A DNA stretch of 64,000 nucleotides from Rhodopirellula baltica (lineage in GTDB: Bacteria; Planctomycetota; Planctomycetia; Pirellulales; Pirellulaceae): the NCBI GenBank assembly GCA_002901265.1, contig PPHI01000074.1, forward strand, positions 186,001 through 250,000, read 5' to 3'. The translations under genes were made by a program, and so were the position numbers. Positions within the stretch are counted from its first letter, which is position 1, and every line of letters begins with the position of its first letter. Of this stretch, positions 27,132-35,338 are shown piece by piece. The notes under the pieces were generated by a model that saw only the letters and a program-made list of their open reading frames with translations, did not search any database and was not told the origin of the DNA.

Positions 27132-29348
27132 ATGACAGGTTTACGTCACGAGACCATTCGCCGGTTACCGGTTTTTTCGTTGATCACCGCCATGGTTGCT
27201 GCCGCGGTGTTGGTCACGAATGCGGTTCTGGACACCGATTTACCGGCAACCGGTCAGGGTGCATTGGGTTTAGTTGTCTTGTCGTCCGCGATCGCCGATG
27301 CGATTCGATTGGGGCAACTTGGCTCGGACAAGTCCCGTTCGGGCGAAGGTGGAAAGGGCAGGGCAGGGAGTTCCGATTCGTCTGGTAAAAATACCGAAGT
27401 TACCGACGAAGAATTGCGTCAATGGATTGAGCATCAATCTGAAACGCTACAAATCCAATCGAAACAGCTAGCCGATCGCGCCATGGCACTGCAGCAGTGG
27501 ATGCAGTTTCCCGACGCAATCAGTTTTCGTCCTCAGGCTGATCGTGAACGGTTGGTGCCGAAGTCATCGGATCCGTTGCAATCGCACGACAAGGCACTCG
27601 TGGCGCTGATCGATGCAAAAACCCACGAGCTTTTCGACAGCATCAAAAACGACACCTATCGCGAAAAGACTGACGAAGGCTACGTCTTTAAAACGGACAA
27701 AATTCGCGATGACTTGTTTCTGTTGGTTTCAGACGTTGCCGCGATTTATCGACCGGGTGATCCGGCTCCGCTGCTGAGGACGAACGTTGAAGCGATCTCG
27801 CGTGCCGCCGGTCGAGCTTCGTTGCGTTTGTTGGTTGCCGTCGAAAGTCTGCCTGTGTCCCTGGCCACGTATGACTTTCAGTCGATCTACAAATTGGTCA
27901 CGCAAGCGGTCAAAACCTTCGGCTTGTACAAGTCTGCCAAACCTTATTTGGATATCGCATCAACGATGTGGTTGGCGGGGCGTATCGTTGTGAGTACCAA
28001 CCCGATCACGATGGCAGCTTGGTGGGCGGCCAGCAAGGCGACGACTTATGGTGCATCGAAACTTGGTCAGCATGTGCTCGACCAGCAAGCGGTCGGGCTG
28101 ATCCGGTTGTTGGTGGAAATTGTCGCGGTCGAAGTCGCGTCGATTTATTCGCCGATGGTGCGTTACCGTGATATCCATTGGGTGTACGGTGTCGAGCTAG
28201 TGCACTTGGCCAGTCGATTGAATCTGTCGGATACGGCGCGAATGGAAGCGATGCGGCAGTTGGCGGTCCTGAATTTCAAAGATGAATACGGGCGCGTCTC
28301 TCTGATGCGTCAATTGGCAAACAAAGCATCTTCGCGACCCGATCAGTACCATCCGTCGGCATCGCTCTCCTTGGCCGATCGAACGGTCGTCGCTGAAAAG
28401 CTGGAAGAGTTCTTGTTGGCACATGTGTTGAACGGTGCCAAGGCCCCACGCAATCAAGCAGATGCGATTGAGCAGTGGCAGCACGACACCAGTGCTCGAT
28501 TGGAAATTCAGTTCCGTGCCGAATCGGTGCAAGGAGACGAGAACGAGTTGCGTCAGCGAGCCGTGTGGGCGTTGGCCGCGTTTGCGCTCGAACATCTTGG
28601 CGACGAACCGGCGGTGCTCGAGAAAACATTGACACCGACGAAGTGTTGGCAGCAGGTGCACCTCGACACGCAACAAAAGTATCTGGGGCAGTTGGTCGAA
28701 GACCCACCGTTCCTGTATCACCCACCAGAAATCGTGCCAGGCAGCGAGCTTGCGACGATGTTTCAAGAGGATTTGTCGGCGATCGCCGCCGGGTTGCGAG
28801 TACCGTCGGCATCGGAGACCCCGGTAAGGCTAACGCCGGGGGAGTCAATCGAGTTGCCGAAGCAGACGAAGGAAAGTGTGTTGCGGGTGACGGCATATTT
28901 TTTGCGATCTGATCCCGAGGCGATCGTCGCACAGTACCGCAAGCAGTTGTCGAATAATTTGATCGCGCGTTCGGCGCCGCCGTCTGTCATTGATGCCGTT
29001 GTTTCGATTTGCCAATGGTTTGCCATCGAGCGACCGCACGCGTTGTTTTGTAGTGGCAAGTGGACCGCGGCACCGCAAGCGAAACTCGCGGCGAACGATG
29101 CGGTGTGTGTGTTGCGTTTGAAAGGCGAGTTGGTGTGTTTTTCGATCGAGGAGACGCCGGCATGCTGGATGTTGCATGTCCACAGTGTTTGCCCGTGGAG
29201 CGATGCAACGTTCAGCAAGCAATCAGGATACATCCGCAGTGATTGCCAAGTAACCTTCGCCGACAAAAGCCAAGTCGCCTTACCCGGCCCAACATTCGGC
29301 AGTTACGAAGATTGGTTCAAACCCTTGGTCGAATCGATCGTGACATAA
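27132..29348 (+). CDS. Large membrane-anchored protein of unknown function
   Basis: A protein of 738 residues from the ATG at 27132 (757 from a TTG at 27075). Two hydrophobic segments near the N-terminus (VFSLITAMVAAAVLVTNAVL and GALGLVVLSSAIADAI) are followed by a charged, low-complexity linker (EGGKGRAGSSDSSGKN) that is encoded by a doubled GGGCAGGG motif. The long C-terminal part is mainly helical, with a further hydrophobic segment (TMWLAGRIVVSTNPITMAAWWAAS) near residue 300 and a beta-rich end. I recognise no catalytic motif and no family. Codon use matches its neighbours, so it looks native. Confidence 0.75.
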   Translation: MTGLRHETIRRLPVFSLITAMVAAAVLVTNAVLDTDLPATGQGALGLVVLSSAIADAIRLGQLGSDKSRSGEGGKGRAGSSDSSGKNTEVTDEELRQWIEHQSETLQIQSKQLADRAMALQQWMQFPDAISFRPQADRERLVPKSSDPLQSHDKALVALIDAKTHELFDSIKNDTYREKTDEGYVFKTDKIRDDLFLLVSDVAAIYRPGDPAPLLRTNVEAISRAAGRASLRLLVAVESLPVSLATYDFQSIYKLVTQAVKTFGLYKSAKPYLDIASTMWLAGRIVVSTNPITMAAWWAASKATTYGASKLGQHVLDQQAVGLIRLLVEIVAVEVASIYSPMVRYRDIHWVYGVELVHLASRLNLSDTARMEAMRQLAVLNFKDEYGRVSLMRQLANKASSRPDQYHPSASLSLADRTVVAEKLEEFLLAHVLNGAKAPRNQADAIEQWQHDTSARLEIQFRAESVQGDENELRQRAVWALAAFALEHLGDEPAVLEKTLTPTKCWQQVHLDTQQKYLGQLVEDPPFLYHPPEIVPGSELATMFQEDLSAIAAGLRVPSASETPVRLTPGESIELPKQTKESVLRVTAYFLRSDPEAIVAQYRKQLSNNLIARSAPPSVIDAVVSICQWFAIERPHALFCSGKWTAAPQAKLAANDAVCVLRLKGELVCFSIEETPACWMLHVHSVCPWSDATFSKQSGYIRSDCQVTFADKSQVALPGPTFGSYEDWFKPLVESIVT
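27356..27368 (+). repeat. Double GGGCAGGG (KOPS-like) octamer inside a coding linker
   Basis: Two octamers overlap by three bases. They encode the KGRAG part of a flexible linker in the large membrane protein. Confidence 0.6.
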
Positions 29349-29378
29349 TCGGAGTCGGCGTGGTCAGTTTGTGATTCG

Positions 29379-30285
29379 TTCGCCGTCGGCCCCTCCGGGG
29401 CGGATTGTTTGTTGATGCCATCGGTTCTCGGGGTTTGCACCCCGAGCTACCGCCGCAGACTCCTCCGGAGTCGAGGCATTCGCGCGGATCGTGTACGCGG
29501 TTTGATACGGATCATTCACGCGGGGTTGTCGCGGTTGTTCGTGCGTGACGTTTGCGATTATTCATACGGGGTTTGTTGAGATTGATCTCACGCGATGCAT
29601 GCGATCGCGTTTTGCGTTCCATGGATCCCGATATTTTCGCCCCGGAGGGGCCGACTTCGATAGCTCGGGGCGGGAGCCCCGAGACTCGTGAACCAAACGA
29701 GATTCATCGCCCCGTAGGGGCCGTCGTTGAGTTCGAGACCCCTTCGCCGTCGGCCCCTCCGGGGCGTTTTGTTTTTGATGTCGACTGATCTCGGGGTTAG
29801 CACCCCGAGCTACCAACGTGGACTCCTCCGGAGTCGAGACATTCGTGCGGATCGTGTACGCGGTTTGATACGGATCATTCACTAGGGGGCGCGTTTGTTC
29901 GTGCGTGACGTTTGCGATTGTTCACACGGGTTTGGTGTGATTGATTTCACGCGTTGCATGCGATCGCGTTTTGCGTTCCGTGGGATCCCGATGTTTTCCG
30001 CCCCGGAGGGGCCGTCTTCGATAGCTCGGGGCGGGAGCCCCGAGACTCATGAACCAAACGAGATCCATCGCCCCGGAGGGGCCGTCGTTTGGTGTTGTGT
30101 TCCCTTCGCCGTCGGCCCCTCCGGGGCGTTTTGGTTTTGTTTGTTGACGTCATCTGATCTCGGGGTTTGCACCCGAGCTACCAACCTGGACTCCACCGGG
30201 GCCGAGGCAATCGTGCCGATTGTGCGTTGGCGTTGCCGCACCGGTGCTACCAATGCGGACTCCTCTGTCGTCGAGGCACCAATTT
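29379..30285. repeat. Tandem repeat array, unit about 363 bp, two full units and a decayed third
   Basis: The marker TTCGCCGTCGGCCCCTCCGG starts at 29379, 29743 and 30105, giving spacings of 364 and 362 bp. Each full unit holds several hairpins: CTCGGGG/CCCCGAG pairs around short loops, the complementary CGCCCCGGAGGGGCCG and CGGCCCCTCCGGGGCG blocks facing each other, and the palindrome ACTCCTCCGGAGT. The third unit is recognisable to about 30285 and then degrades. Frames open across the array (29552-29788, 29895-30395) translate the repeat itself and are not genes. The region separates the large membrane protein from fliP. Confidence 0.85.
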
Positions 30286-30391
30286 CGACGTGCGAAAACT
30301 CCTCTTCCGGCGAAATTGGGATTTTCTCTAAAGTCGGGCTTCGAGGCGGCCGACGGGGACGTCTTGGTCTTGTACGTGCTTGCTGGACGCT

Positions 30392-31351
30392 ATGAATTCA
30401 CCAACCCTTCGGCTGTTGGCTATCGCGACGCTGATGCTGATTGGCGTGTTGCTGCGTCCTGCGGGGGCACTATGCGCGGCCGAAACGCGGGACTTATCGT
30501 TGTCTCAGCCGGTCGTTCGGTCGCTCAAGGCCGTGCCAGTGCAACTTGATGTCCATCACGACGTCGTGTCACAACAACAAGCCTTGCCGGAGCCGTCCGG
30601 GGTAGGGCAGGGGAGTGCTGAAGATCATCAGCCCACGTCGCTTCCCGCGAAGGCGTTGGAAACGTTCGCCGGTGGACCCAATTCTTGGGCCAGTCCTGAG
30701 AACGCTCGCGGCAGTTTGCAAACGATGCTGCTGCTATCAGTGGTCAGCTTGGCGCCGGCGGTCCTGTTGATGACGACTTGTTATGTGCGAATCATCGTCG
30801 TGCTGTCGTTATTGCGGCAAGCGATCGGTGTGCAGTCTTTGCCGCCGACTCAAGTGCTGACCAGCATCTCGCTGTTCATGACCATGCTGGTGATGACACC
30901 CGTTTGGACGCGAGTCTATGACGAAGCTATCGAGCCATACAGCGATCCTGAATCGGGGATGGCAATTAGCGAAGCCTACGAACTGGGCACCTTGCCGGTG
31001 CGTGAGTTCATGGCCAATCAGATCACAACGGCAAAGAACGTCGAAGACATTTTTTTGTTTTACCGGCACGCGTTTCCTGAAGGCGCCCGGCCGAGCACGT
31101 TTGCCGACATTCCGATGCGGGTGATGTTGCCTGCGTTCGTGATCAGCGAATTGAAGGTCGCGTTCCTGATGGGCTTCTCGATCTTTTTGCCTTTCCTGGT
31201 AATCGATCTGGTCGTTGCCAGTGTGACGATGTCGATGGGGATGTTCATGTTGCCACCCGCGATGATCTCGATGCCACTGAAGTTGTTGTTGTTTGTTCTT
31301 GTCGACGGCTGGCATCAAGTTGCCGGAATGCTTCTCAATAGTTTCGTTTGA
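30392..31351 (+). CDS. fliP: Flagellar type III export apparatus protein FliP
   Basis: Core inner-membrane component of the flagellar export gate, forming the FliP5-FliQ4-FliR1 channel. From the ATG at 30392 the 319-residue product begins with a cleavable signal (MNSPTLRLLAIATLMLIGVL), as usual for FliP. The signature regions are VLLMTTCYVRIIVVLSLLRQ, SLPPTQVLTSISLFMTMLVM and MRVMLPAFVISELKVAFLMG, with the C-terminal helices following. A linker of about 60 residues after the signal is longer than in E. coli and contains a GGGTAGGG/GGGCAGGG pair. A TTG at 30380 is an alternative start. fliQ follows after 33 bp. No fliO or fliN is visible upstream. Confidence 0.95.
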   Translation: MNSPTLRLLAIATLMLIGVLLRPAGALCAAETRDLSLSQPVVRSLKAVPVQLDVHHDVVSQQQALPEPSGVGQGSAEDHQPTSLPAKALETFAGGPNSWASPENARGSLQTMLLLSVVSLAPAVLLMTTCYVRIIVVLSLLRQAIGVQSLPPTQVLTSISLFMTMLVMTPVWTRVYDEAIEPYSDPESGMAISEAYELGTLPVREFMANQITTAKNVEDIFLFYRHAFPEGARPSTFADIPMRVMLPAFVISELKVAFLMGFSIFLPFLVIDLVVASVTMSMGMFMLPPAMISMPLKLLLFVLVDGWHQVAGMLLNSFV

Positions 31352-31384
31352 TGCGTCATCGGTTCGCCTAGGAAGACTTCACCC

Positions 31385-31648
31385 ATGTTAGACGCCAACC
31401 AAGCCGTAGACCTTTGCCGACAAGCGTTGTTGCTTGCCGCATTGTTGGCCGCACCGGTGTTATTGGCTGGAGCGGCGACAGGGTTGTTGAGCGGATTGGT
31501 GCAAACGTTGTTTCAGGTTCAAGATCAATCGATCTCGTTTGTTCCGAAACTGGTCGTTTCAAGTTTGGTACTGCTGGCGTGTTTGCCTTGGATGTTGTCG
31601 CGAATGATGGATTTCGCGGGAACGTTGTTTGCAAGCGGCGGGTTTTAG
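31385..31648 (+). CDS. fliQ: Flagellar export apparatus protein FliQ
   Basis: An 87-residue protein with two transmembrane helices, as in all FliQ proteins, which wrap the FliP-FliR core of the export gate. The first helix (ALLLAALLAAPVLLAGAATG) and the motif LVQTLFQVQDQSISFVPKL are diagnostic; the second helix follows (LVVSSLVLLACLPWMLS). Spacing to fliP is 33 bp and fliR starts 35 bp downstream, so it is in the fliPQR-flhB operon. Confidence 0.95.
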   Translation: MLDANQAVDLCRQALLLAALLAAPVLLAGAATGLLSGLVQTLFQVQDQSISFVPKLVVSSLVLLACLPWMLSRMMDFAGTLFASGGF

Positions 31649-31683
31649 ACGTTTCGAAGGCGGCGTTCGCAAAGACAGTTTCG

Positions 31684-32526
31684 ATGCTTGACCAAGTCTA
31701 CAACTTCTTTTCGGTTCCTTCGTTCGCGGCGCTACCAGTTGTCGCCGCGATGGTCGCACTTCGATTAGGCGGACTTGTTTTGGCGATGCCCGGATTGTGC
31801 GTCGGAATCCCCGTACGAATGCGTCTCGCATTGATCGTCGTGATGACGGTTGTCTTGGCCCCGTCGGTGATGCGTTCGGCTGATGCGTCGGTCTTCGAGA
31901 GCGTTACTTCCGCCGAAGAAATTGGCCTACCACAGATCACCAAGTGGTCGGTTGGCGGTGTCCGTGAAGTCATTCTCGGCATGGTGATTGGTGGCATCGC
32001 ACAGTTCTTGATCAGCGGCATGCAGTTGGCTGGCGAGTTGGTTTCCAGCAGCACTGGGATGCAACTGGCGACGACGGCGGATCCGTCGACCGGCGCGAGT
32101 GTTCCGCAGTTTTCTCGATTGATCGGGCTGTTGGTGACATGCCTGTTCTTTGCGATCGGTGGCCATCGGATTTTGGTCAGCGCGCTGCTGGATAGCTTTG
32201 GCCAGGTGCCGCCACTGTCGATGGCAACACAATCGGTTGCCGATCAAGCGGGAATGTTGTCGCTGCTGATCGATCCGTTGACGATGGGATGCGAGTCGGG
32301 GATTCGGATTGCTGCGCCTTGTTTGGCGTGCATCTTGTTATCGAATGTGATTGTTGCGTTGATCAGCCGCGCGATCCCAGGATTGAATGTCATCGCTGTC
32401 GGGATCAACTTGAACGTGTTGGCTGCACTTGTCGTGTTGGGGCTGACCATCGGATCGGTCGGTCTTATTTTTGAGACCGAGTTTGCCGAGACGCTTGGCC
32501 AGTTCAAGGCAACGCTTCGGCAATGA
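31684..32526 (+). CDS. fliR: Flagellar export apparatus protein FliR
   Basis: A 280-residue protein, normal for FliR, from the ATG at 31684 (the frame extends upstream into fliQ but the family starts at MLDQVYNFFSV). Six or so hydrophobic segments are present, with recognisable FliR blocks LRLGGLVLAMPGLCVGIPVRMR, the acidic loop EEIGLPQITKWSVGGVREVI, and LVSSSTGMQLATTADPSTG in the gate region. Its stop overlaps the start of flhB as ATGA at 32523-32526, so translation is coupled. Confidence 0.95.
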   Translation: MLDQVYNFFSVPSFAALPVVAAMVALRLGGLVLAMPGLCVGIPVRMRLALIVVMTVVLAPSVMRSADASVFESVTSAEEIGLPQITKWSVGGVREVILGMVIGGIAQFLISGMQLAGELVSSSTGMQLATTADPSTGASVPQFSRLIGLLVTCLFFAIGGHRILVSALLDSFGQVPPLSMATQSVADQAGMLSLLIDPLTMGCESGIRIAAPCLACILLSNVIVALISRAIPGLNVIAVGINLNVLAALVVLGLTIGSVGLIFETEFAETLGQFKATLRQ

Positions 32527-33266
32527 GTGAAAAGATCCATCCGCCGACGCCAAAGAAACGTCAGCAGGCGAAAGAGCAGGGCAGGGGACCGAACAGCCGC
32601 GAATTGATTTCGGCGTCGACTCTGCTGAGTGCCAGTGGAATCCTTTCGTGGACGGGGCCCCAGATTGCGAGATTTCTGAAGCACACGATCGAATCGGCGT
32701 TTCAGCAGCAAGCGTCGCTTTCGATTGAAACGAGCGACGTTGTTGCGCGGTTGAGTTCGCTGATCATCGCGGGCCTGTTGGTTCTGTTGCCTCTCATGAT
32801 CGGTCTGATGTTTGTCGCGATAGCCAGCGGGTTGGCGCAGACACAGGGACGTGTGGTGTTGTCGCGGTTCGCGCCCTCGCTCGATCGGTTTTCGCCGGCA
32901 AAGCGAATGAAGTCAGTGCTTGGCACACAGGCACAGTTGCGTTTCTGCGTGTCGCTGTTGAAGTTGACCGCGATCGTGTCGGTTTCGGCGATGTATGTCC
33001 AAGGTTCCATGCCAGCAATCGTGCGACTGGGACAGTTGCCGCTGGCCGGGGCGGGAGCCAGCGTGTTCGAATTGCTAGTGGGTTGCTCGGTATGGCTGGG
33101 GGGCACGGTGTTGTTCTTTGCCATCGTCGATTTTGCGATTGCGTGGTGGCAGCACGAGCAAGAATTAATGATGACCGATTTAGAGTTGCGTGAAGAAATC
33201 CGCAATTCACAGCGGGCAAATGTTCCGGGGCCGGCGCGAACCGAAGCCGTCCATGGCGTGACTTAG
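32523..33266 (+). CDS. flhB: FlhB-like flagellar export protein lacking the C-terminal autocleavage domain
   Basis: The 247-residue product matches the N-terminal membrane half of FlhB: PTPKKRQQAKEQGRGPNSREL at the start, four hydrophobic segments, and the segment FAPSLDRFSPAKRMKSVLG. It then enters the linker (WWQHEQELMMTDLELREEI) and ends after about 20 unrelated residues. Standard FlhB proteins have some 350-380 residues and a cytoplasmic domain with the self-cleaving NPTH motif that switches export from hook to filament subunits. No NPTH and no continuation is visible in any frame downstream to 33440. The missing function may reside in a separate protein, or the gene may be a truncated remnant. 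Confidence 0.88.
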   Translation: MSEKIHPPTPKKRQQAKEQGRGPNSRELISASTLLSASGILSWTGPQIARFLKHTIESAFQQQASLSIETSDVVARLSSLIIAGLLVLLPLMIGLMFVAIASGLAQTQGRVVLSRFAPSLDRFSPAKRMKSVLGTQAQLRFCVSLLKLTAIVSVSAMYVQGSMPAIVRLGQLPLAGAGASVFELLVGCSVWLGGTVLFFAIVDFAIAWWQHEQELMMTDLELREEIRNSQRANVPGPARTEAVHGVT

Positions 33267-33408
33267 CATCAAGTGCTGGTCGCTTGTGCGGGCTAGATCG
33301 CTCAAGTTGGTGCCGAAAACGGCCGAAAAGACAGCTAGCACTCACCATTTTGCCTTCGTTTGATCGAAGCCGCAGCGACTGGCTTTCCGTCGGTGGTGGA
33401 ACTTTCAC

Positions 33409-33438
33409 TTGACTTTGCCGGTCGACCCGACCTATCCT
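33409..33438 (+). promoter_or_regulatory. Candidate promoter of the leu leader
   Basis: TTGACT at 33409-33414 and TATCCT at 33433-33438 are separated by 18 bases, a good sigma-70-like pair. A start seven bases after the -10 box would be the A of the leader-peptide ATG at 33445, so the leader transcript may be leaderless. Confidence 0.55.
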
Positions 33439-33444
33439 ACGAAC

Positions 33445-33546
33445 ATGACGCTATTGAACCTGCTACCTCTACTACTACTCCTACTGCTCGGGCTAATTGC
33501 TCGCGGGCCGGAGATGAGGGTTTGCACCGTTCCAGTGAAGCGTTAA
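33445..33546 (+). CDS. leuL: leu operon leader peptide (attenuator)
   Basis: A 33-codon frame beginning MTLLNLLPLLLLLLLGL. Twelve of residues 3-17 are leucine, and seven of these use CTA (positions 3, 7, 9, 10, 11, 13 and 17), with TTG, CTG and CTC making up the rest. CTA seems rare in the neighbouring genes. The stop at 33544-33546 is 25 bases before a strong terminator that precedes leuA. This is the layout of a ribosome-mediated leucine attenuator: with little charged Leu-tRNA the ribosome would stall and leuA would be expressed. No ribosome binding site precedes the ATG, which fits initiation at the 5' end. It is too short for ordinary gene finders. The function is inferred from layout; expression is untested. 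Confidence 0.8.
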   Translation: MTLLNLLPLLLLLLLGLIARGPEMRVCTVPVKR

Positions 33547-33582
33547 GAAACGCAATCAAACGAAACACAGCAAAAGCCCGAG
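33487..33582 (+). promoter_or_regulatory. Candidate antiterminator pairing of the leu attenuator
   Basis: CTCGGGCT at 33487-33494, inside the last leucine codons of the leader, can pair with AGCCCGAG at 33575-33582, the 5' arm of the terminator stem. The same octamer recurs in the 3' arm at 33598-33605, so the two pairings exclude each other. A ribosome stalled on the early leucine codons would leave 33487-33494 free. Confidence 0.6.
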
Positions 33583-33610
33583 TCCCGGCAATCCGGACTC
33601 GGGCTTTTTT
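33572..33610 (+). terminator. Rho-independent terminator (attenuator) upstream of leuA
   Basis: A perfect 14-bp stem, AAAAGCCCGAGTCC at 33572-33585 with GGACTCGGGCTTTT at 33595-33608, a 9-base loop, and a run of six T residues at 33605-33610 that begins in the stem. It lies between the leucine leader and leuA, about 140 bp before the leuA start. Confidence 0.9.
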
Positions 33611-33751
33611 GTTTTCTACAGATGGCTCTGAGGCAAAAACGAGGCCCCTGAAATCGCTGTTTACCGCCGCGGTGCGGTGGCGATCTTTTCAACCTCCGAC
33701 AGACTGATAACATTCCACGCTCAACTTTTTAAATGCACAGGAAATGATGCG

Positions 33752-35338
33752 ATGAGTTCTTCCAGTACCCCTGCGGCCGACGAGTCTGCGGTTGTAGAGT
33801 CGAATGTGGGCGCCGAATCGGCAAGCGAAAAACGCCACATTCGGATTTTCGACACCACGCTGCGTGACGGTGAGCAATCGCCAGGCGCGAGCATGAACCT
33901 GAACGAGAAACTGGAAGTCGCCCATCAACTGGCTGACCTTGGCGTCGACATCATCGAGGCCGGGTTCCCGATCGCTTCCCCCGGCGACTTTGAATCGGTC
34001 AAGCAAATCGCCCAGGCGATCAAGACGTCGACGATCTGTGGTCTGGCGCGGTGCAATGAAAAAGACATCATGCGGGCCGCGGACGCGATCGCACCGGCGG
34101 CGCAAGGTCGGATCCACGTGTTCTTGGCGACCAGTGCGATTCACCGCGAATTCAAGCTGCGGATGACGCCGGACGAGATCGTTCGGCGGGCGGTCGAGGG
34201 TGTCAAGTTGGCTCGCAGTCGTTGCGAAGACATCGAGTTTTCGCCCGAAGACGCTTGTCGTACCGAGCACGACTTCTTGTGTCGTGTGGTCGAGGCGGCG
34301 ATCGATGCCGGTGCGACAACTATCAATGTGCCGGACACCGTCGGATACATCACGCCCGAGGAGGTCTATAAGATCTTCCAAATGTTGCGCAACCGGGTTC
34401 CTAACATCGATAAGGCGGTATTGAGCACACACTGTCACGACGACTTAGGAATGGCTGTGGCGAACAGCCTGGCGGCGGTTGCCGCTGGTGCCGGCCAGAT
34501 CGAATGCACGATCAACGGGATCGGCGAGCGTGCCGGTAACGCGGCCTTGGAAGAAGTCGTGATGGCAATGAAAACACGCAGTGATTTTTATCAGTGCACC
34601 ACGCGGATCGATTCAAAACGCTTGGTTCCGATCAGCCGGTTGGTCAGCAAGGTGACCGGCATCAACGTGCAACGCAACAAGGCGATCGTCGGTCGCAACG
34701 CGTTCGCGCACGAGTCAGGCATTCACCAAGACGGGATGCTGAAGGAACGCAGCACGTACGAAATCATGTCGCCCGAAGAAGTCGGCTTTGTCAAAACCGA
34801 TTTGGTCTTGGGCAAACACAGCGGACGCGCCGCACTGGCCGACCGTGCCAAAACGTTGGGCTTTCATCTTGAAGGCGAAGAACTGCAACGAGTGTTCGAG
34901 CAGTTCAAAATCTTGGCGGACAAAAAGAAAGAGATCTATGACGGCGACATCGTCGCGTTGGTCCAACAAGAGATCAGCACCGCGAGCGGGCAAGCATGGT
35001 CGTTGGTCAGCTATGAAGTATCCAGTTCGACCGCCAAGCGTCCTTGCGTGAAGCTGACGTTGTCCAACGGCACCGAAGAAAAATCGGTCGAGGTATCGGA
35101 AGGTGATGGCCCGATCGACGCCGCGTTCTGGGCCGTCGAGCAGATCACCGGGTTGGAGCTGATTTGCAAAGAGTTCCGCGTTCGCAGTGCGACTTTGGGC
35201 CGCGACGCTCAAGGCGAAGTCAACTTGGAAGTCGAGTACAAAGGCAAGCTATACCGCGGGGTTGGGGTCAGCACTGACAGTGTCGAAAGCACGATCCTGG
35301 CGATGCTGAACGCGATCAATCGCATCATCGCCAGCTAG
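33752..35338 (+). CDS. leuA: 2-isopropylmalate synthase
   Basis: First committed enzyme of leucine synthesis, condensing 2-oxoisovalerate with acetyl-CoA. The 528-residue product starts at 33752 after an AGGAAA site; a poorly conserved tail of about 25 residues precedes the barrel. The catalytic TIM barrel shows [19 protein letters not shown] with the metal aspartate, the metal ligands in [17 protein letters not shown], and [19 protein letters not shown]. The motif [20 protein letters not shown] follows and the C-terminal LeuA regulatory domain, which binds leucine, occupies roughly the last 140 residues. It sits behind the attenuator described above, so it is probably controlled both by leucine feedback and by leader translation. 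Its end overlaps the convergent gene by 4 bases. Confidence 0.96.
   Translation: MSSSSTPAADESAVVESNVGAESASEKRHIRIFDTTLRDGEQSPGASMNLNEKLEVAHQLADLGVDIIEAGFPIASPGDFESVKQIAQAIKTSTICGLARCNEKDIMRAADAIAPAAQGRIHVFLATSAIHREFKLRMTPDEIVRRAVEGVKLARSRCEDIEFSPEDACRTEHDFLCRVVEAAIDAGATTINVPDTVGYITPEEVYKIFQMLRNRVPNIDKAVLSTHCHDDLGMAVANSLAAVAAGAGQIECTINGIGERAGNAALEEVVMAMKTRSDFYQCTTRIDSKRLVPISRLVSKVTGINVQRNKAIVGRNAFAHESGIHQDGMLKERSTYEIMSPEEVGFVKTDLVLGKHSGRAALADRAKTLGFHLEGEELQRVFEQFKILADKKKEIYDGDIVALVQQEISTASGQAWSLVSYEVSSSTAKRPCVKLTLSNGTEEKSVEVSEGDGPIDAAFWAVEQITGLELICKEFRVRSATLGRDAQGEVNLEVEYKGKLYRGVGVSTDSVESTILAMLNAINRIIAS

Noticed and set aside
29552-30395. Open frames of 78-166 codons across the hairpin repeat region
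   Set aside because: They translate the repeat unit itself (APEGPSSIARGGSPETHEPN-type strings), recur in several frames and lack ribosome binding sites. They are artefacts of GC-rich repeats.
33330-33363. A short stretch downstream of flhB that reads THHFA, similar to the NPTHYA motif
   Set aside because: A stop codon lies just upstream in that frame and there is no FlhB-like context around it, so it is coincidence.
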